Assembly: GCA_049965815.1 (NCBI GenBank)
Contig: JBMFVV010000003.1
Location: 31,741-95,740, forward strand
Source: GCA-001856825 sp049965815
GTDB lineage: Archaea > Thermoplasmatota > Thermoplasmata > Thermoplasmatales > GCA-001856825
Direction: 5' to 3'
Length of the DNA stretch: 64,000 nucleotides
Position 1 is the first letter of the stretch; every line of letters starts with the position of its first letter. Below the pieces are notes generated by a model. That model did no database searches. It was given only the letters and a program-made list of their open reading frames with translations, and was not told where the DNA came from. The position numbers and the translations under genes are program-made. Positions 14,634 through 22,097 of this stretch are shown one piece after another.

Positions 14634-15896
14634 TCAGATTATGAGCGTCTCCTGGTCAACCCTTCTACTGGAAATACCCAGATCAGCCACTCTTATTTCA
14701 GCGTCTCCGTATAATTTGGCCTTTTCCTTTCCGGAGTAGAGCGAGGACGCGAGTCTACCAGCTGCATCTGCCTTCATGATACCGCTACCACTGCTTCCAC
14801 TTATTATCGATAGATTCATATTCCTTTCAAGAACATAGGTACCATCCATGTTGTTCATCGAGTAATACCCGGCCCAGCTTGACATTATCCTTGAATCAGA
14901 AAAGGAAGGGACGTATTCCCTCAGCACCGGGTATAGATTGTTTGAATAATAGTCTGCTTCAGCGGTTGGATTCTCCTCAAGCGAGAACCCCCTTCCTATT
15001 CCCTCGCTGTATGACACCCAGAAAGTTTTCGACTTTGGATCAGGTCTGAGGTCGATCGATGGGCTGGGAAGAATCGTGAAAGGGAATATGTCCTCTTCGC
15101 CAGTCACCCTTCTAGTTATCATTTTCAAAATGCCCTCCCCCTGTACCTGGAAGACCTGAACCTTCTTTGGTCGGGTGAAGGAATCTATTCCAAGAGGACT
15201 GACAAGATCACTCGTCCATACGTCCGTTGCAAGAAGGAAATGATCAGCAAATATTTCACCTGATTTGGTTGTAACTGATTCAATGAATTTGTCCTGCCAG
15301 ATAAATGGCTCACCAGGAAAATTCAGCTTTGAACGAGGAGAGAGATTTAATCTTGTAACCAGAGTGTTGTACCTGAATTCTACCCCCATCGTCTCAAGTT
15401 CCTTGACATAAAATGAGGCCAGCAGGTCTGGTTCCATTATGCCACAGTTCTCTCCAACGAAACCACCATCTATATTTTTTAAACCCATTATTTTAGCAGC
15501 CTCAGGATCAGGGTTTGTCCTTATGCCAAGATCAGAAATTTCTTCCCTGCTTATGACTTTTGATTTCACCCTCTTCAAAAGGCTCTTTACTGCTGAGGAG
15601 TTTAAATTTCTTTCATCCATAAGAAACAGGTAGCCGTTGAAATGCATCCCCAAGTTGAATCCACCTTGCTGAATAGATTTATAAAATGAGATCGACGAAG
15701 ATGCTAGTTTATAATTTGTGTCTGATGTAAAAACGTCTCTGAACGCCGCATCGCTCTTTGCGGTATTCCCCTGTGCATATGTGCCCCATTTATCCACAAT
15801 GCAGATGCTCAAGTCAGGATTGTCTTTCTTTATGTGATAGGCTGAGGATAGACCAGTCACACCAGCTCCAACGATCAGCAGATCGTACTTTTGCAT
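14634..15896 (-). CDS. FAD-dependent amine/amino-acid oxidoreductase (DAO family)
   Basis: The protein starts with the dinucleotide-binding LLIVGAGVTGLSSAYHI and carries DAO-family features: a central GIMEPDLLASFYVKELETMG segment and a C-terminal GGY-like region ending in SGSSGSGIMKADAAGRLASS. It resembles sarcosine/glycine oxidases or D-amino-acid dehydrogenases. I chose ATG 15896 (420 residues) rather than 15914 because a TATA box at 15916-15928 predicts transcription to begin at about 15897. The ornithine-cyclodeaminase-like gene next door suggests a shared role in imino or amino acid metabolism. Confidence 0.78.
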   Translation of the reverse strand: MQKYDLLIVGAGVTGLSSAYHIKKDNPDLSICIVDKWGTYAQGNTAKSDAAFRDVFTSDTNYKLASSSISFYKSIQQGGFNLGMHFNGYLFLMDERNLNSSAVKSLLKRVKSKVISREEISDLGIRTNPDPEAAKIMGLKNIDGGFVGENCGIMEPDLLASFYVKELETMGVEFRYNTLVTRLNLSPRSKLNFPGEPFIWQDKFIESVTTKSGEIFADHFLLATDVWTSDLVSPLGIDSFTRPKKVQVFQVQGEGILKMITRRVTGEEDIFPFTILPSPSIDLRPDPKSKTFWVSYSEGIGRGFSLEENPTAEADYYSNNLYPVLREYVPSFSDSRIMSSWAGYYSMNNMDGTYVLERNMNLSIISGSSGSGIMKADAAGRLASSLYSGKEKAKLYGDAEIRVADLGISSRRVDQETLII

Positions 15897-15915
15897 GTGC
15901 ACCACGCATTGCATG

Positions 15916-15928
15916 CGATTATTTAAGG
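15916..15928 (-). promoter_or_regulatory. TATA box of the FAD oxidoreductase gene
   Basis: The minus strand reads CCTTAAATAATCG, centred about 26 bases before ATG 15896. It rules against the upstream in-frame ATG at 15914, which would lie outside the transcript. Confidence 0.45.
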
Positions 15929-15969
15929 AATCAAGAAGAGAACTGATCCAAAGAGCAACAGCGACTCAA

Positions 15970-16875
15970 TCAGATCAATTTCATTTCTTTCAGCAGGTAT
16001 CTTGCACAGGCAATATCTTCCAGACCGATCCCCATAGTCTTGAAAATTGTCTTCCTTAACCCTCTGAACTTTTGCCTTTCACCCACCACTTCCTTGAATT
16101 CAACTGGCTTACCGCCGTCGTTGACGAATTCAGAGATCTCTGAAGACTCCCTCATCGCCTGCTCAAGGTGCTCAACAATTACAAGATTTGCATCTTTTAT
16201 CACATCCTCGGAGACCTCCCTTCTTGACATGATGTTAGAACCCGCTATGTTAAGGTGATACCTGTCCAGAAATGAAAGATCCTCTATTACAGGCTCATAG
16301 GATGATGTTATGCAAGTAATCACGTCTGCACCATTTAGGGCCTGCCTCAAGTCGCCATAGTCTTTGATATCTCTATCAAATTTGTGGGACATTCTATCTG
16401 CGAAACCTTTACTGTGAGATGCTGTCCTGGAATACACCCTGATTTCATTTGGGTCAGAAATGCTCAGAATCCCCTCAAGCTGGGTTTCTGCCTGAAAACC
16501 AGACCCTATCAATGTGAATATGGAACAATCATCGTGGAGTAGGGAGGTTGCGAGAGCAGTTACGGCACCCGTTCTAATTTGCCCGAGTTTTTCCGCCTCA
16601 ACGATTGCCAGGAGTTCCGTTGAATCAGTATCAAACAGCAGAACAACAAATTTTGCACCGTTCTTTGTCCCAATGTATGATTTGAGGCCACTTATGTGAT
16701 ACTTGTTCATGAACGCAGGCATGGTGCTTAAAACAGACGAACTTGAATAAGTTCTTTGACGTGGGTCCGATCCTGCATTCCCCTTGAAATATTCCTCAAA
16801 TGCTTCTTTCATCAATTCAACTGCGGTTTGCATATCTAAATATTCTGAAACTTCCTTGTCCGTAATGTAGTACAT
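15970..16875 (-). CDS. Ornithine cyclodeaminase/mu-crystallin family enzyme
   Basis: The 301-residue protein has the family's N-terminal YLDMQTAVELMKEAFEEY, a central Rossmann TLIGSGFQAETQLEGI near residue 135 and RTGAVTALATSLL before it. Members include ornithine cyclodeaminase, alanine dehydrogenase and pyrroline-2-carboxylate reductase, all NAD(P)-dependent and acting on amino or imino acids. The exact substrate cannot be read from the sequence. It lies upstream of the FAD amine oxidoreductase on the same strand; an imino acid made by one could be used by the other. Confidence 0.85.
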   Translation of the reverse strand: MYYITDKEVSEYLDMQTAVELMKEAFEEYFKGNAGSDPRQRTYSSSSVLSTMPAFMNKYHISGLKSYIGTKNGAKFVVLLFDTDSTELLAIVEAEKLGQIRTGAVTALATSLLHDDCSIFTLIGSGFQAETQLEGILSISDPNEIRVYSRTASHSKGFADRMSHKFDRDIKDYGDLRQALNGADVITCITSSYEPVIEDLSFLDRYHLNIAGSNIMSRREVSEDVIKDANLVIVEHLEQAMRESSEISEFVNDGGKPVEFKEVVGERQKFRGLRKTIFKTMGIGLEDIACARYLLKEMKLI

Positions 16876-16944
16876 CTATTTTCTGAGATGTATAAACCTA
16901 AAAAACTTTCTCAATGTTTTCCCGGATGAAACGTACCGCCGTAT

Positions 16945-17499
16945 CTAACTGAGTGCCGCAGTGATTGACCCTGTCGTGCCACTATAGTTTATGACTACCT
17001 TGAAATCAGACAGATTTACAGGGCTGCCTTCCGTGTGGAACTGTATATATATGAATGCCCCCGATTCAATAGATGTTGCTCCATTGACGGGGCTAGCTCC
17101 ATTAGAAGTCCATGTACTTCCACTGCTTGTAAAAGTGTTCATATAGAGAACCGAACCATCTGGATTGGTTATGGTGGCATTCACTACTGTCCAGCCGACA
17201 CCTGTGGAACTGTCATTTAGTATTTGAAGGTGGAAATCAGACGGGTTCTTTAGAACGGTCGGAGTAGCTAATGTTAAAATCAAAGTGACAGAGTTTGAAG
17301 AGGATGATTCTTCGGATAAACCTCCTACTAGTGGTCCCGGTCCGGGACTATAGTAAGAGACCAGTAGATATACAGCTGCTGCTAGTACAACAGTTACGGC
17401 AACCATTAGAATCGTAGCGATAACAGGAGATACTGCCTCGTCCTTTTCAATATGAAGCGTCCAAATCTTCCTTCGAGTTCTCCTTACGACTTCTTTCAT
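16945..17499 (-). CDS. Archaeal type IV pilin-like protein
   Basis: The 184-residue protein has a class III signal peptide: a basic leader of about 20 residues, then DEAVSPVIATILMVAVTVVLAAAVYLL, the hydrophobic helix of archaeal pilins (Pilin_N type). A prepilin peptidase would cut before the helix. The remainder is a Ser/Thr/Asn-rich beta domain exposed outside the cell. The start is ATG 17499 with GAGGAG five bases upstream and a TATA box near 17552, so this mRNA has a real leader of about 28 bases, unlike most genes here. A second pilin-like gene is at 19221. Confidence 0.85.
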   Translation of the reverse strand: MKEVVRRTRRKIWTLHIEKDEAVSPVIATILMVAVTVVLAAAVYLLVSYYSPGPGPLVGGLSEESSSSNSVTLILTLATPTVLKNPSDFHLQILNDSSTGVGWTVVNATITNPDGSVLYMNTFTSSGSTWTSNGASPVNGATSIESGAFIYIQFHTEGSPVNLSDFKVVINYSGTTGSITAALS

Positions 17500-17546
17500 C
17501 TCTTCTCCTCTGGATATCCAAGAGTAAGAAGAAATGCTTAAAACAG

Positions 17547-17557
17547 ATATATATTTT
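17547..17557 (-). promoter_or_regulatory. TATA box of the pilin gene
   Basis: The minus strand reads AAAATATATAT about 53 bases before the ATG at 17499. With the GAGGAG site next to the ATG this implies a leadered transcript. Confidence 0.4.
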
Positions 17558-17616
17558 GAGGTTTATTAACTCACTGACGTGGGTGGATTTTGCGCCCAAA
17601 GTTAAATGTGACGTAA

Positions 17617-18012
17617 TCACAATTCCTCAAGAATTGATATCGCTTGATCAAGCAACTTAATCTTAACACTAAACCGGTCATTCTTGTCAGCTGGGTCGAA
17701 TTCTGATAGGTTACTAAGAAGCGTTAGACTTCTCTTCCTGTGTTTCATTTCATCCAGCAAGACCAACTTTGCCCTTCCCTTTACTGTTTCGAAGTCGCAA
17801 TTAGGAGGATTGGTGGTGACCTTCTTTACGTAGAGCAGAAATGGCAGTGCAGACATGAAAATGTTCTTTGCTATCCTGTAATAGCCCTTGGTTATGTTTG
17901 AAAATTCTATATTATGGAATGAAATCAAAAGTTTAAGTTCCCCGTTAACTACCCGGTATTTCTTGTTCACACAGATGACTTCGTAATGTCTTGATTCACT
18001 ATCCGAAACCAT
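17617..18012 (-). CDS. Orphan family B protein (paralogue of 7167-7598)
   Basis: The 131-residue protein shows the same ordered blocks as the gene at 7167-7598: LLISFHNIEFSNITKGYY, FLLYVKKVT, DFETVKGRAKLVLLDEM, a basic helix and a C-terminal KLLDQAISILEEL. A ribosome binding site GGAGGGG precedes ATG 18012. No named domain is recognised. It is divergent from the decayed family A copy starting at 18070, repeating the A-B neighbourhood seen at 4.5-7.6 kb. Confidence 0.65.
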   Translation of the reverse strand: MVSDSESRHYEVICVNKKYRVVNGELKLLISFHNIEFSNITKGYYRIAKNIFMSALPFLLYVKKVTTNPPNCDFETVKGRAKLVLLDEMKHRKRSLTLLSNLSEFDPADKNDRFSVKIKLLDQAISILEEL

Positions 18013-18069
18013 TTCATATTCCCCTCCGAAGGTAATTTCTCTGGAAAAGTTAAATACACATCGAATTTC

Positions 18070-18674
18070 TTGAATAAAACTAGCGGGAGGAACATCACCT
18101 ACTACAGAAAAAAAGACCCATCTCAGGTGATAAAGGAGATAAAGATCAACGAGACGTCGCTCAATTGGTTTCCTTCAGGTAGGAAGGCTTCTGTTAATCT
18201 TTTTCTCTATCTGAGAAATGATACAGATAGGCCGCTAACATCCATACCCATTTCACTGCCATCAGGTGGGTCAGACTCACCGGAAGACCTCAACTTGAAC
18301 GCTTACGACCAATATGGAAGTATAGATAAAAACCGCATTAATACCACTTACACCTATCCGGGCCGGATATTGATCTCAGTTGGTTCTAACAAAGTTCTAA
18401 AACCTATTGAAAAAACTTCGTGTTCCTGCAGGGGAATATTGATATAAACGATGATTAGATGAAATTTTCACTCCCCATCAACATAGATTCATTCAAGATG
18501 AGCTGTATTTCTGACCAAACAAGGGAGTTCTACATAAAGAGACTGTTACTGGACGGAATAAAAGAGAGCAATCCAGACCCAGTAAAGAGAGGTACACTGG
18601 AAGGGGGAAATTCCTATACGGAAGTGTAATTCGATAAACTGGTGAAAGGAGAAACGATAGTAGTATCGTGGTAG
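18070..18674 (+). pseudogene. Decayed, N-terminally truncated family A gene
   Basis: The frame 18070-18447 encodes SIPISLPSGGSDSPEDLNLN, which matches FPVSLPIGVIDSPDQIDL of the protein at 4488-5456. The match resumes in another frame (VFLQGNIDIND, then KFSLPINIDSFKMSC and LDGIKESNPDP), broken by TAG 18456 and TAA 18627, and ends at TAG 18672 aligned with the family's C terminus. The frame change falls near the A6 run at about 18410-18417. The CxxC and winged-helix parts are missing, and the family B gene occupies the place where they would be. It cannot make a full protein. Confidence 0.78.
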
Positions 18675-18808
18675 GTGAAATTTAGAGTATTGTAACATCA
18701 TCCATTCCCAAGGAAATTATACAAAGCCTTTTGAATTGTGTACCAAATAGTTAATATAAGTTTAAGAGGTTTATCTGCAGTGATGCATGATCAAAAGGTG
18801 AAGATCGA

Positions 18809-19102
18809 TTGATTGCGTGGAATAGCCTGCTAGATTTCGTACTCAGTTTCGTAGTAGGTTTATTGTTCGGTCTCTCCGTGAAGAAAGGTGCAATGGCGTT
18901 CCTCCTTGCGATCATCGGGTTTATCATAGCGGGATATGTAGGTCTAACATTCATCCCTAAAATATCTCTGGCGTATGAAATAAACAAATTCATAGGCTTA
19001 TTATCTGCATACATAAAGGACTTCCATATTGGAGCACTTTCTGTATCCCTTTCAATAGTACTCTTTCTTGTCGGGCTAGCAATAGGACTCTGGAAAGGTT
19101 GA
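18809..19102 (+). CDS. Small membrane protein with three predicted spans
   Basis: A 97-residue protein from TTG 18809, supported by GGTGA seven bases upstream. It has hydrophobic segments at about residues 7-25, 27-50 and 72-95, with short charged links (VKKGA). There are no recognisable family motifs. Its position between the pilin genes suggests a surface-structure or envelope role, which is only an inference from neighbourhood. Confidence 0.55.
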   Translation: MIAWNSLLDFVLSFVVGLLFGLSVKKGAMAFLLAIIGFIIAGYVGLTFIPKISLAYEINKFIGLLSAYIKDFHIGALSVSLSIVLFLVGLAIGLWKG

Positions 19103-19220
19103 GCTTCAAAATATGCTTTCCTCTTTTTTTGGCACTTTATAAATGCTATCTTAAGCCATCATATTCGATGATTAGCTACAAGAACCCATAAAGATTCATA
19201 AGGCAGAAAAATATTCATTT

Positions 19221-19982
19221 TTGTTGAAAGAAGTAAGAAGGGAGGAAGCGGTATCAGAGGTCGTGGGAACAATCCTTGTACTTGCGATTACCATTGTACT
19301 TTTTGCCGCTGTTTTTTTCTATATTCAGCAATTTCCACTAGCAAATCCATCAGAGCAGGTAACCGTTTATCCCGAAATATCTTACAACCCCCACTCACAA
19401 ATCTTGTATGAGAACATTACGTTGAAAGCAGGAAGCATCCTTCCGAGGAGCAACACATATTTCATTGTTATTATAAACAATAAAGAGTTTACTACCCCTA
19501 CTACTAATATTAAGCTCGGAAGCCCTTACAATAATTCGTCAATATACCTGGAACCCGGAGATGTTTTGATGTGGAACAGTTCACTGACAGGTGTGACAAT
19601 CCCTGAAAATTCCAGCGTCACCTCTTTCCTGTTCTATAAACCATCTAGCCAGATACTATGGCAGTCTAAGTATGTCGTCTCTAGCCAGTTGTCAATATCT
19701 TCTTTCTATGTCACCCCCTTCCCTGTTAAACCAGATACTTCATTTGAAATCGTGCTGGACGTTGAAACCTATGACCCTAATGGTACCACTGCATACTTGA
19801 ATCTTTCATCTCTGTATGGATCAAACTTCAATGTGTCCATGCACCTTTATAGCACATCAGTTAGCACAGTAACCTTCTATTTCTATGGAAGTTCCCCTGA
19901 TGTTGTTCCAGCTAATTCAACAGCATATGTTACTGTGAATGCAAATGGAATGATCCAGAATTCTGAACTCATTCTAAGCTGA
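19221..19982 (+). CDS. Type IV pilin-like surface protein
   Basis: A 253-residue protein whose N terminus KEVRREEAVSEVVGTILVLAITIVLFAAVFFYI is a class III signal peptide with archaeal pilin helix. The C-terminal 200 residues are rich in Ser, Thr, Asn and aromatic residues, with many potential N-glycosylation sites (NxS/T), as expected for an external domain. It is longer than the pilin at 16945-17499 and may be an adhesin-like minor pilin. Starts TTG 19221 and TTG 19224 are equivalent; no ATG fits. Confidence 0.78.
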   Translation: MLKEVRREEAVSEVVGTILVLAITIVLFAAVFFYIQQFPLANPSEQVTVYPEISYNPHSQILYENITLKAGSILPRSNTYFIVIINNKEFTTPTTNIKLGSPYNNSSIYLEPGDVLMWNSSLTGVTIPENSSVTSFLFYKPSSQILWQSKYVVSSQLSISSFYVTPFPVKPDTSFEIVLDVETYDPNGTTAYLNLSSLYGSNFNVSMHLYSTSVSTVTFYFYGSSPDVVPANSTAYVTVNANGMIQNSELILS

Positions 19983-20106
19983 CATCCTGAAAAAAATATC
20001 CGTGATAAAATGGAAATACTTTGATGATGGGTTTCTTTCATTTCCAGTGACAATGAATAAGAGCCATGAAATGTTATACTACAGTATCATAACAACTGAC
20101 AAACAT

Positions 20107-20116
20107 CTATATAATC
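20107..20116 (+). promoter_or_regulatory. TATA box of the 20134 membrane protein gene
   Basis: CTATATAATC is centred about 23 bases before GTG 20134 and supports this GTG as the start of a leaderless mRNA. Confidence 0.4.
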
Positions 20117-20133
20117 CGATGGAATTATAAACA

Positions 20134-20724
20134 GTGATTATTGAGCTTGAGGCTCTTGGAATCATCGGAACTTTATATGTACTTGCTGTGTTTGTTCTAT
20201 CTATCCTGAACTTCTCAAACATCATGAGAAGACAGTTCCTGAAGGCATCAGCCCTCTTCTTCATATTCAGCTTGATTTCGATGATATTTGTGGTTTTACT
20301 TGGCTATTCCAGCATCTTCTTCCTTCCCCTAGTTACCACGGAATTCCTTCTTATGATAACTCTGTTCTACAGTTACTTGAAATCTAATGTCTATTTCCTC
20401 TCTGCGATGCTCTTTCCCCTAGCTACTGGGTCGGGATTTATGACAAGGGTGATACCATACTTTGAAGACATAGTTGTCATCCTGGCAATCTACTTTTCCC
20501 TTTACATAACCGGTTCAATCCTTCAAGCCAAATCCCAGGAGAGTAAGGGAAGCACAGTGGTAATGGGATCGTTCATCCTGATGGATGCATCACTCATTTT
20601 GGAAGCTTTCTATATTTTGAAGTTCAACAGCTCGTTCATGGAGATTGGAGTAACTCTCTTCGTACTGTCAATAATTCTATTCCTGCTACCTTTCCTGGTG
20701 GGGGTGTTTTCTAAGAATGCCTAA
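20134..20724 (+). CDS. Polytopic membrane protein, about six spans
   Basis: This 196-residue protein from GTG 20134 consists almost wholly of hydrophobic segments: LGIIGTLYVLAVFVLSIL, ALFFIFSLISMIFVVLLGY, LLMITLFYSYL and three more, with few charges. I do not recognise a family. It overlaps the winged-helix gene by eight bases, so the pair is co-transcribed. Similar membrane protein plus HTH pairs occur in archaeal envelope loci, but no function is claimed. Confidence 0.6.
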   Translation: MIIELEALGIIGTLYVLAVFVLSILNFSNIMRRQFLKASALFFIFSLISMIFVVLLGYSSIFFLPLVTTEFLLMITLFYSYLKSNVYFLSAMLFPLATGSGFMTRVIPYFEDIVVILAIYFSLYITGSILQAKSQESKGSTVVMGSFILMDASLILEAFYILKFNSSFMEIGVTLFVLSIILFLLPFLVGVFSKNA

Positions 20725-21016
20725 TGGGGGGCCTCAACGGATGAGGAAGAACAGAAACGAGGTGCAGATAATATTCGAGTTCATGCAAGAGATAAAAGAC
20801 GGTAACTCTCAAACCTCATCCCTGTTGAGAAAGGTAAATATCCCCTTCAATAAGTATCAGGAGCTTGTACAGCAGCTGAAAGACAGAGGAATGCTGTCTG
20901 TAACGCCAGATGGGAGTAAGGTGGCACTGGAACTCACAGACAAGGGTAAGGAGTTCCTGGAACAGTATAAAAAGTTCAGTAAGATGATGGAGAAAAGCTA
21001 TGGACTGACTCTTTAA
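20717..21016 (+). CDS. Small winged-helix DNA-binding protein
   Basis: The 99-residue protein reads VQIIFEFMQEIKDGNSQ, SLLRKVNIPFNKYQELVQQL, then a wing GMLSVTPDGSKVALELTDKGKEFL, the pattern of archaeal winged-helix proteins of the HTH_45 type. A shorter start at MRKNRNE (20741) is possible. It overlaps the membrane protein gene upstream and may regulate that locus or the pilin genes. The target is unknown. Confidence 0.7.
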   Translation: MPNGGPQRMRKNRNEVQIIFEFMQEIKDGNSQTSSLLRKVNIPFNKYQELVQQLKDRGMLSVTPDGSKVALELTDKGKEFLEQYKKFSKMMEKSYGLTL

Positions 21017-21099
21017 ATTGTGACATTCTTTAAAGGGCCATTGAACCATTTGAAAAGCAAAAGTATTTCCTGACTTTAGTCATGTACTGGACGATTATT

Positions 21100-21402
21100 A
21101 TGGTGAGCGAAGGGAGAATTGTGGAAAACGCGGCAGGTCCTGTTGTAACTGCTATGGTTCATCTTAAGGCTGATACCGCAAAGATTGAAACAATTAGCGC
21201 AAGTCTTTCGGAACTCAATTTTGTTGAAGACATATACCTGACTACGGGGAACTGGGATATGATCTTAAAAGTGAGATTCCCGAACGTGAATCAGATGAAA
21301 AACTTCCTGGTCAAGGATTTGAGAAATGTTGATGGAATAAAGGATTCTTACACATCCATGGTCATTAATATATTCAAAGATAGGGGGGTTAAGTTCCAGT
21401 GA
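21100..21402 (+). CDS. Stand-alone Lrp/AsnC ligand-binding (RAM) domain protein
   Basis: About 100 residues with the RAM-domain pattern: AMVHLKADTAKIETISASL, a central VEDIYLTTGNWDMILKVRF and a C-terminal VDGIKDSYTSMVINIFKD. There is no helix-turn-helix, so it is a stand-alone effector-binding domain that may oligomerise with full-length Lrp proteins. Starts ATG 21082 and ATG 21100 are both open; I prefer 21100 because conserved sequence begins there. It is followed closely by the UPF0147 gene. Confidence 0.75.
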   Translation: MVSEGRIVENAAGPVVTAMVHLKADTAKIETISASLSELNFVEDIYLTTGNWDMILKVRFPNVNQMKNFLVKDLRNVDGIKDSYTSMVINIFKDRGVKFQ

Positions 21403-21411
21403 GTGATAATT

Positions 21412-21690
21412 ATGGACGAAATGACACAGATTTTGGTTGACACAACAAAGATGCTAGACGACCTGATTTCAGACTATTCCGTGCCTAGGAACATAAGGAA
21501 GAACATTCAGGCAGCAAAGATGAAACTTTCCCAGAACAAGGGAACGCTTGACCTGAGGGCTGCAACATCCATCTCTACCCTGGATGAAATAGTGAACGAT
21601 CCGAACACGCCAGGACATGCAAGAACACTGATCTATACTATAATGGGGAAATTGGAGATACTCCAGAAGAAAGCGTCAACACTTCAGTGA
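21412..21690 (+). CDS. UPF0147 family protein
   Basis: A 92-residue helical protein with DLISDYSVPRNIRKNIQAAK, AATSISTLDEIVNDPNTPGHARTLI and a C-terminal helix, the signature of the archaeal UPF0147 family. Its function is not established. I chose ATG 21412 (MDEMTQ) because a GAGTGAT stands before it; GTG 21403 would add three residues. It begins about ten bases after the Lrp-like gene and is likely co-transcribed. Confidence 0.85.
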   Translation: MDEMTQILVDTTKMLDDLISDYSVPRNIRKNIQAAKMKLSQNKGTLDLRAATSISTLDEIVNDPNTPGHARTLIYTIMGKLEILQKKASTLQ

Positions 21691-22097
21691 TCCATCTTCC
21701 ATTTCTTCTTTGCCACTTTTCTAACGTGGTCTATAACCTGTTCCAGCGGTGTTCCTGGCCCGAAATTCCCGGTAATTCCCATTTTTTCCAGTTTCTTCCT
21801 GTCTGCTGGGGGTATGATCCCTCCGCCCACAACTTGGATATCGTCCGCCCCCAGTTTCTTTAGCCATTTTTTCACTTCAGGGAATGCGCTCAGGTGCGCG
21901 CTGTTGTGAAGGCTTAAAGCCACGACGTCGACGTCCTCGTCCACTGCTATCCTGGCAACTGTTTCTGGAGTTGGCAGTAGTCCGGCATAAAGAACTTCCA
22001 TACCTGCATCCCTGAACGCCTTTGCCAGAATAAGAACACCCCTGTCGTGGCCGTCCAGTGCAGGCTTTGCAACAAGTATCCTGATCCTCCTGTTCAT
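21684..22097 (-). CDS. Methylmalonyl-CoA mutase, small B12-binding subunit
   Basis: The 137-residue protein has the B12-binding signature KPALDGHDRG (His is the lower cobalt ligand), VVALSLHNSAHL and VVGGGIIPPAD. It is the cobalamin-binding half of a two-gene mutase, as usual in archaea. I chose ATG 22097, which overlaps the large-subunit stop as ATGA; 22118 would start inside the partner gene. With the 22094-23731 product it interconverts (R)-methylmalonyl-CoA and succinyl-CoA. Confidence 0.93.
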   Translation of the reverse strand: MNRRIRILVAKPALDGHDRGVLILAKAFRDAGMEVLYAGLLPTPETVARIAVDEDVDVVALSLHNSAHLSAFPEVKKWLKKLGADDIQVVGGGIIPPADRKKLEKMGITGNFGPGTPLEQVIDHVRKVAKKKWKMDH

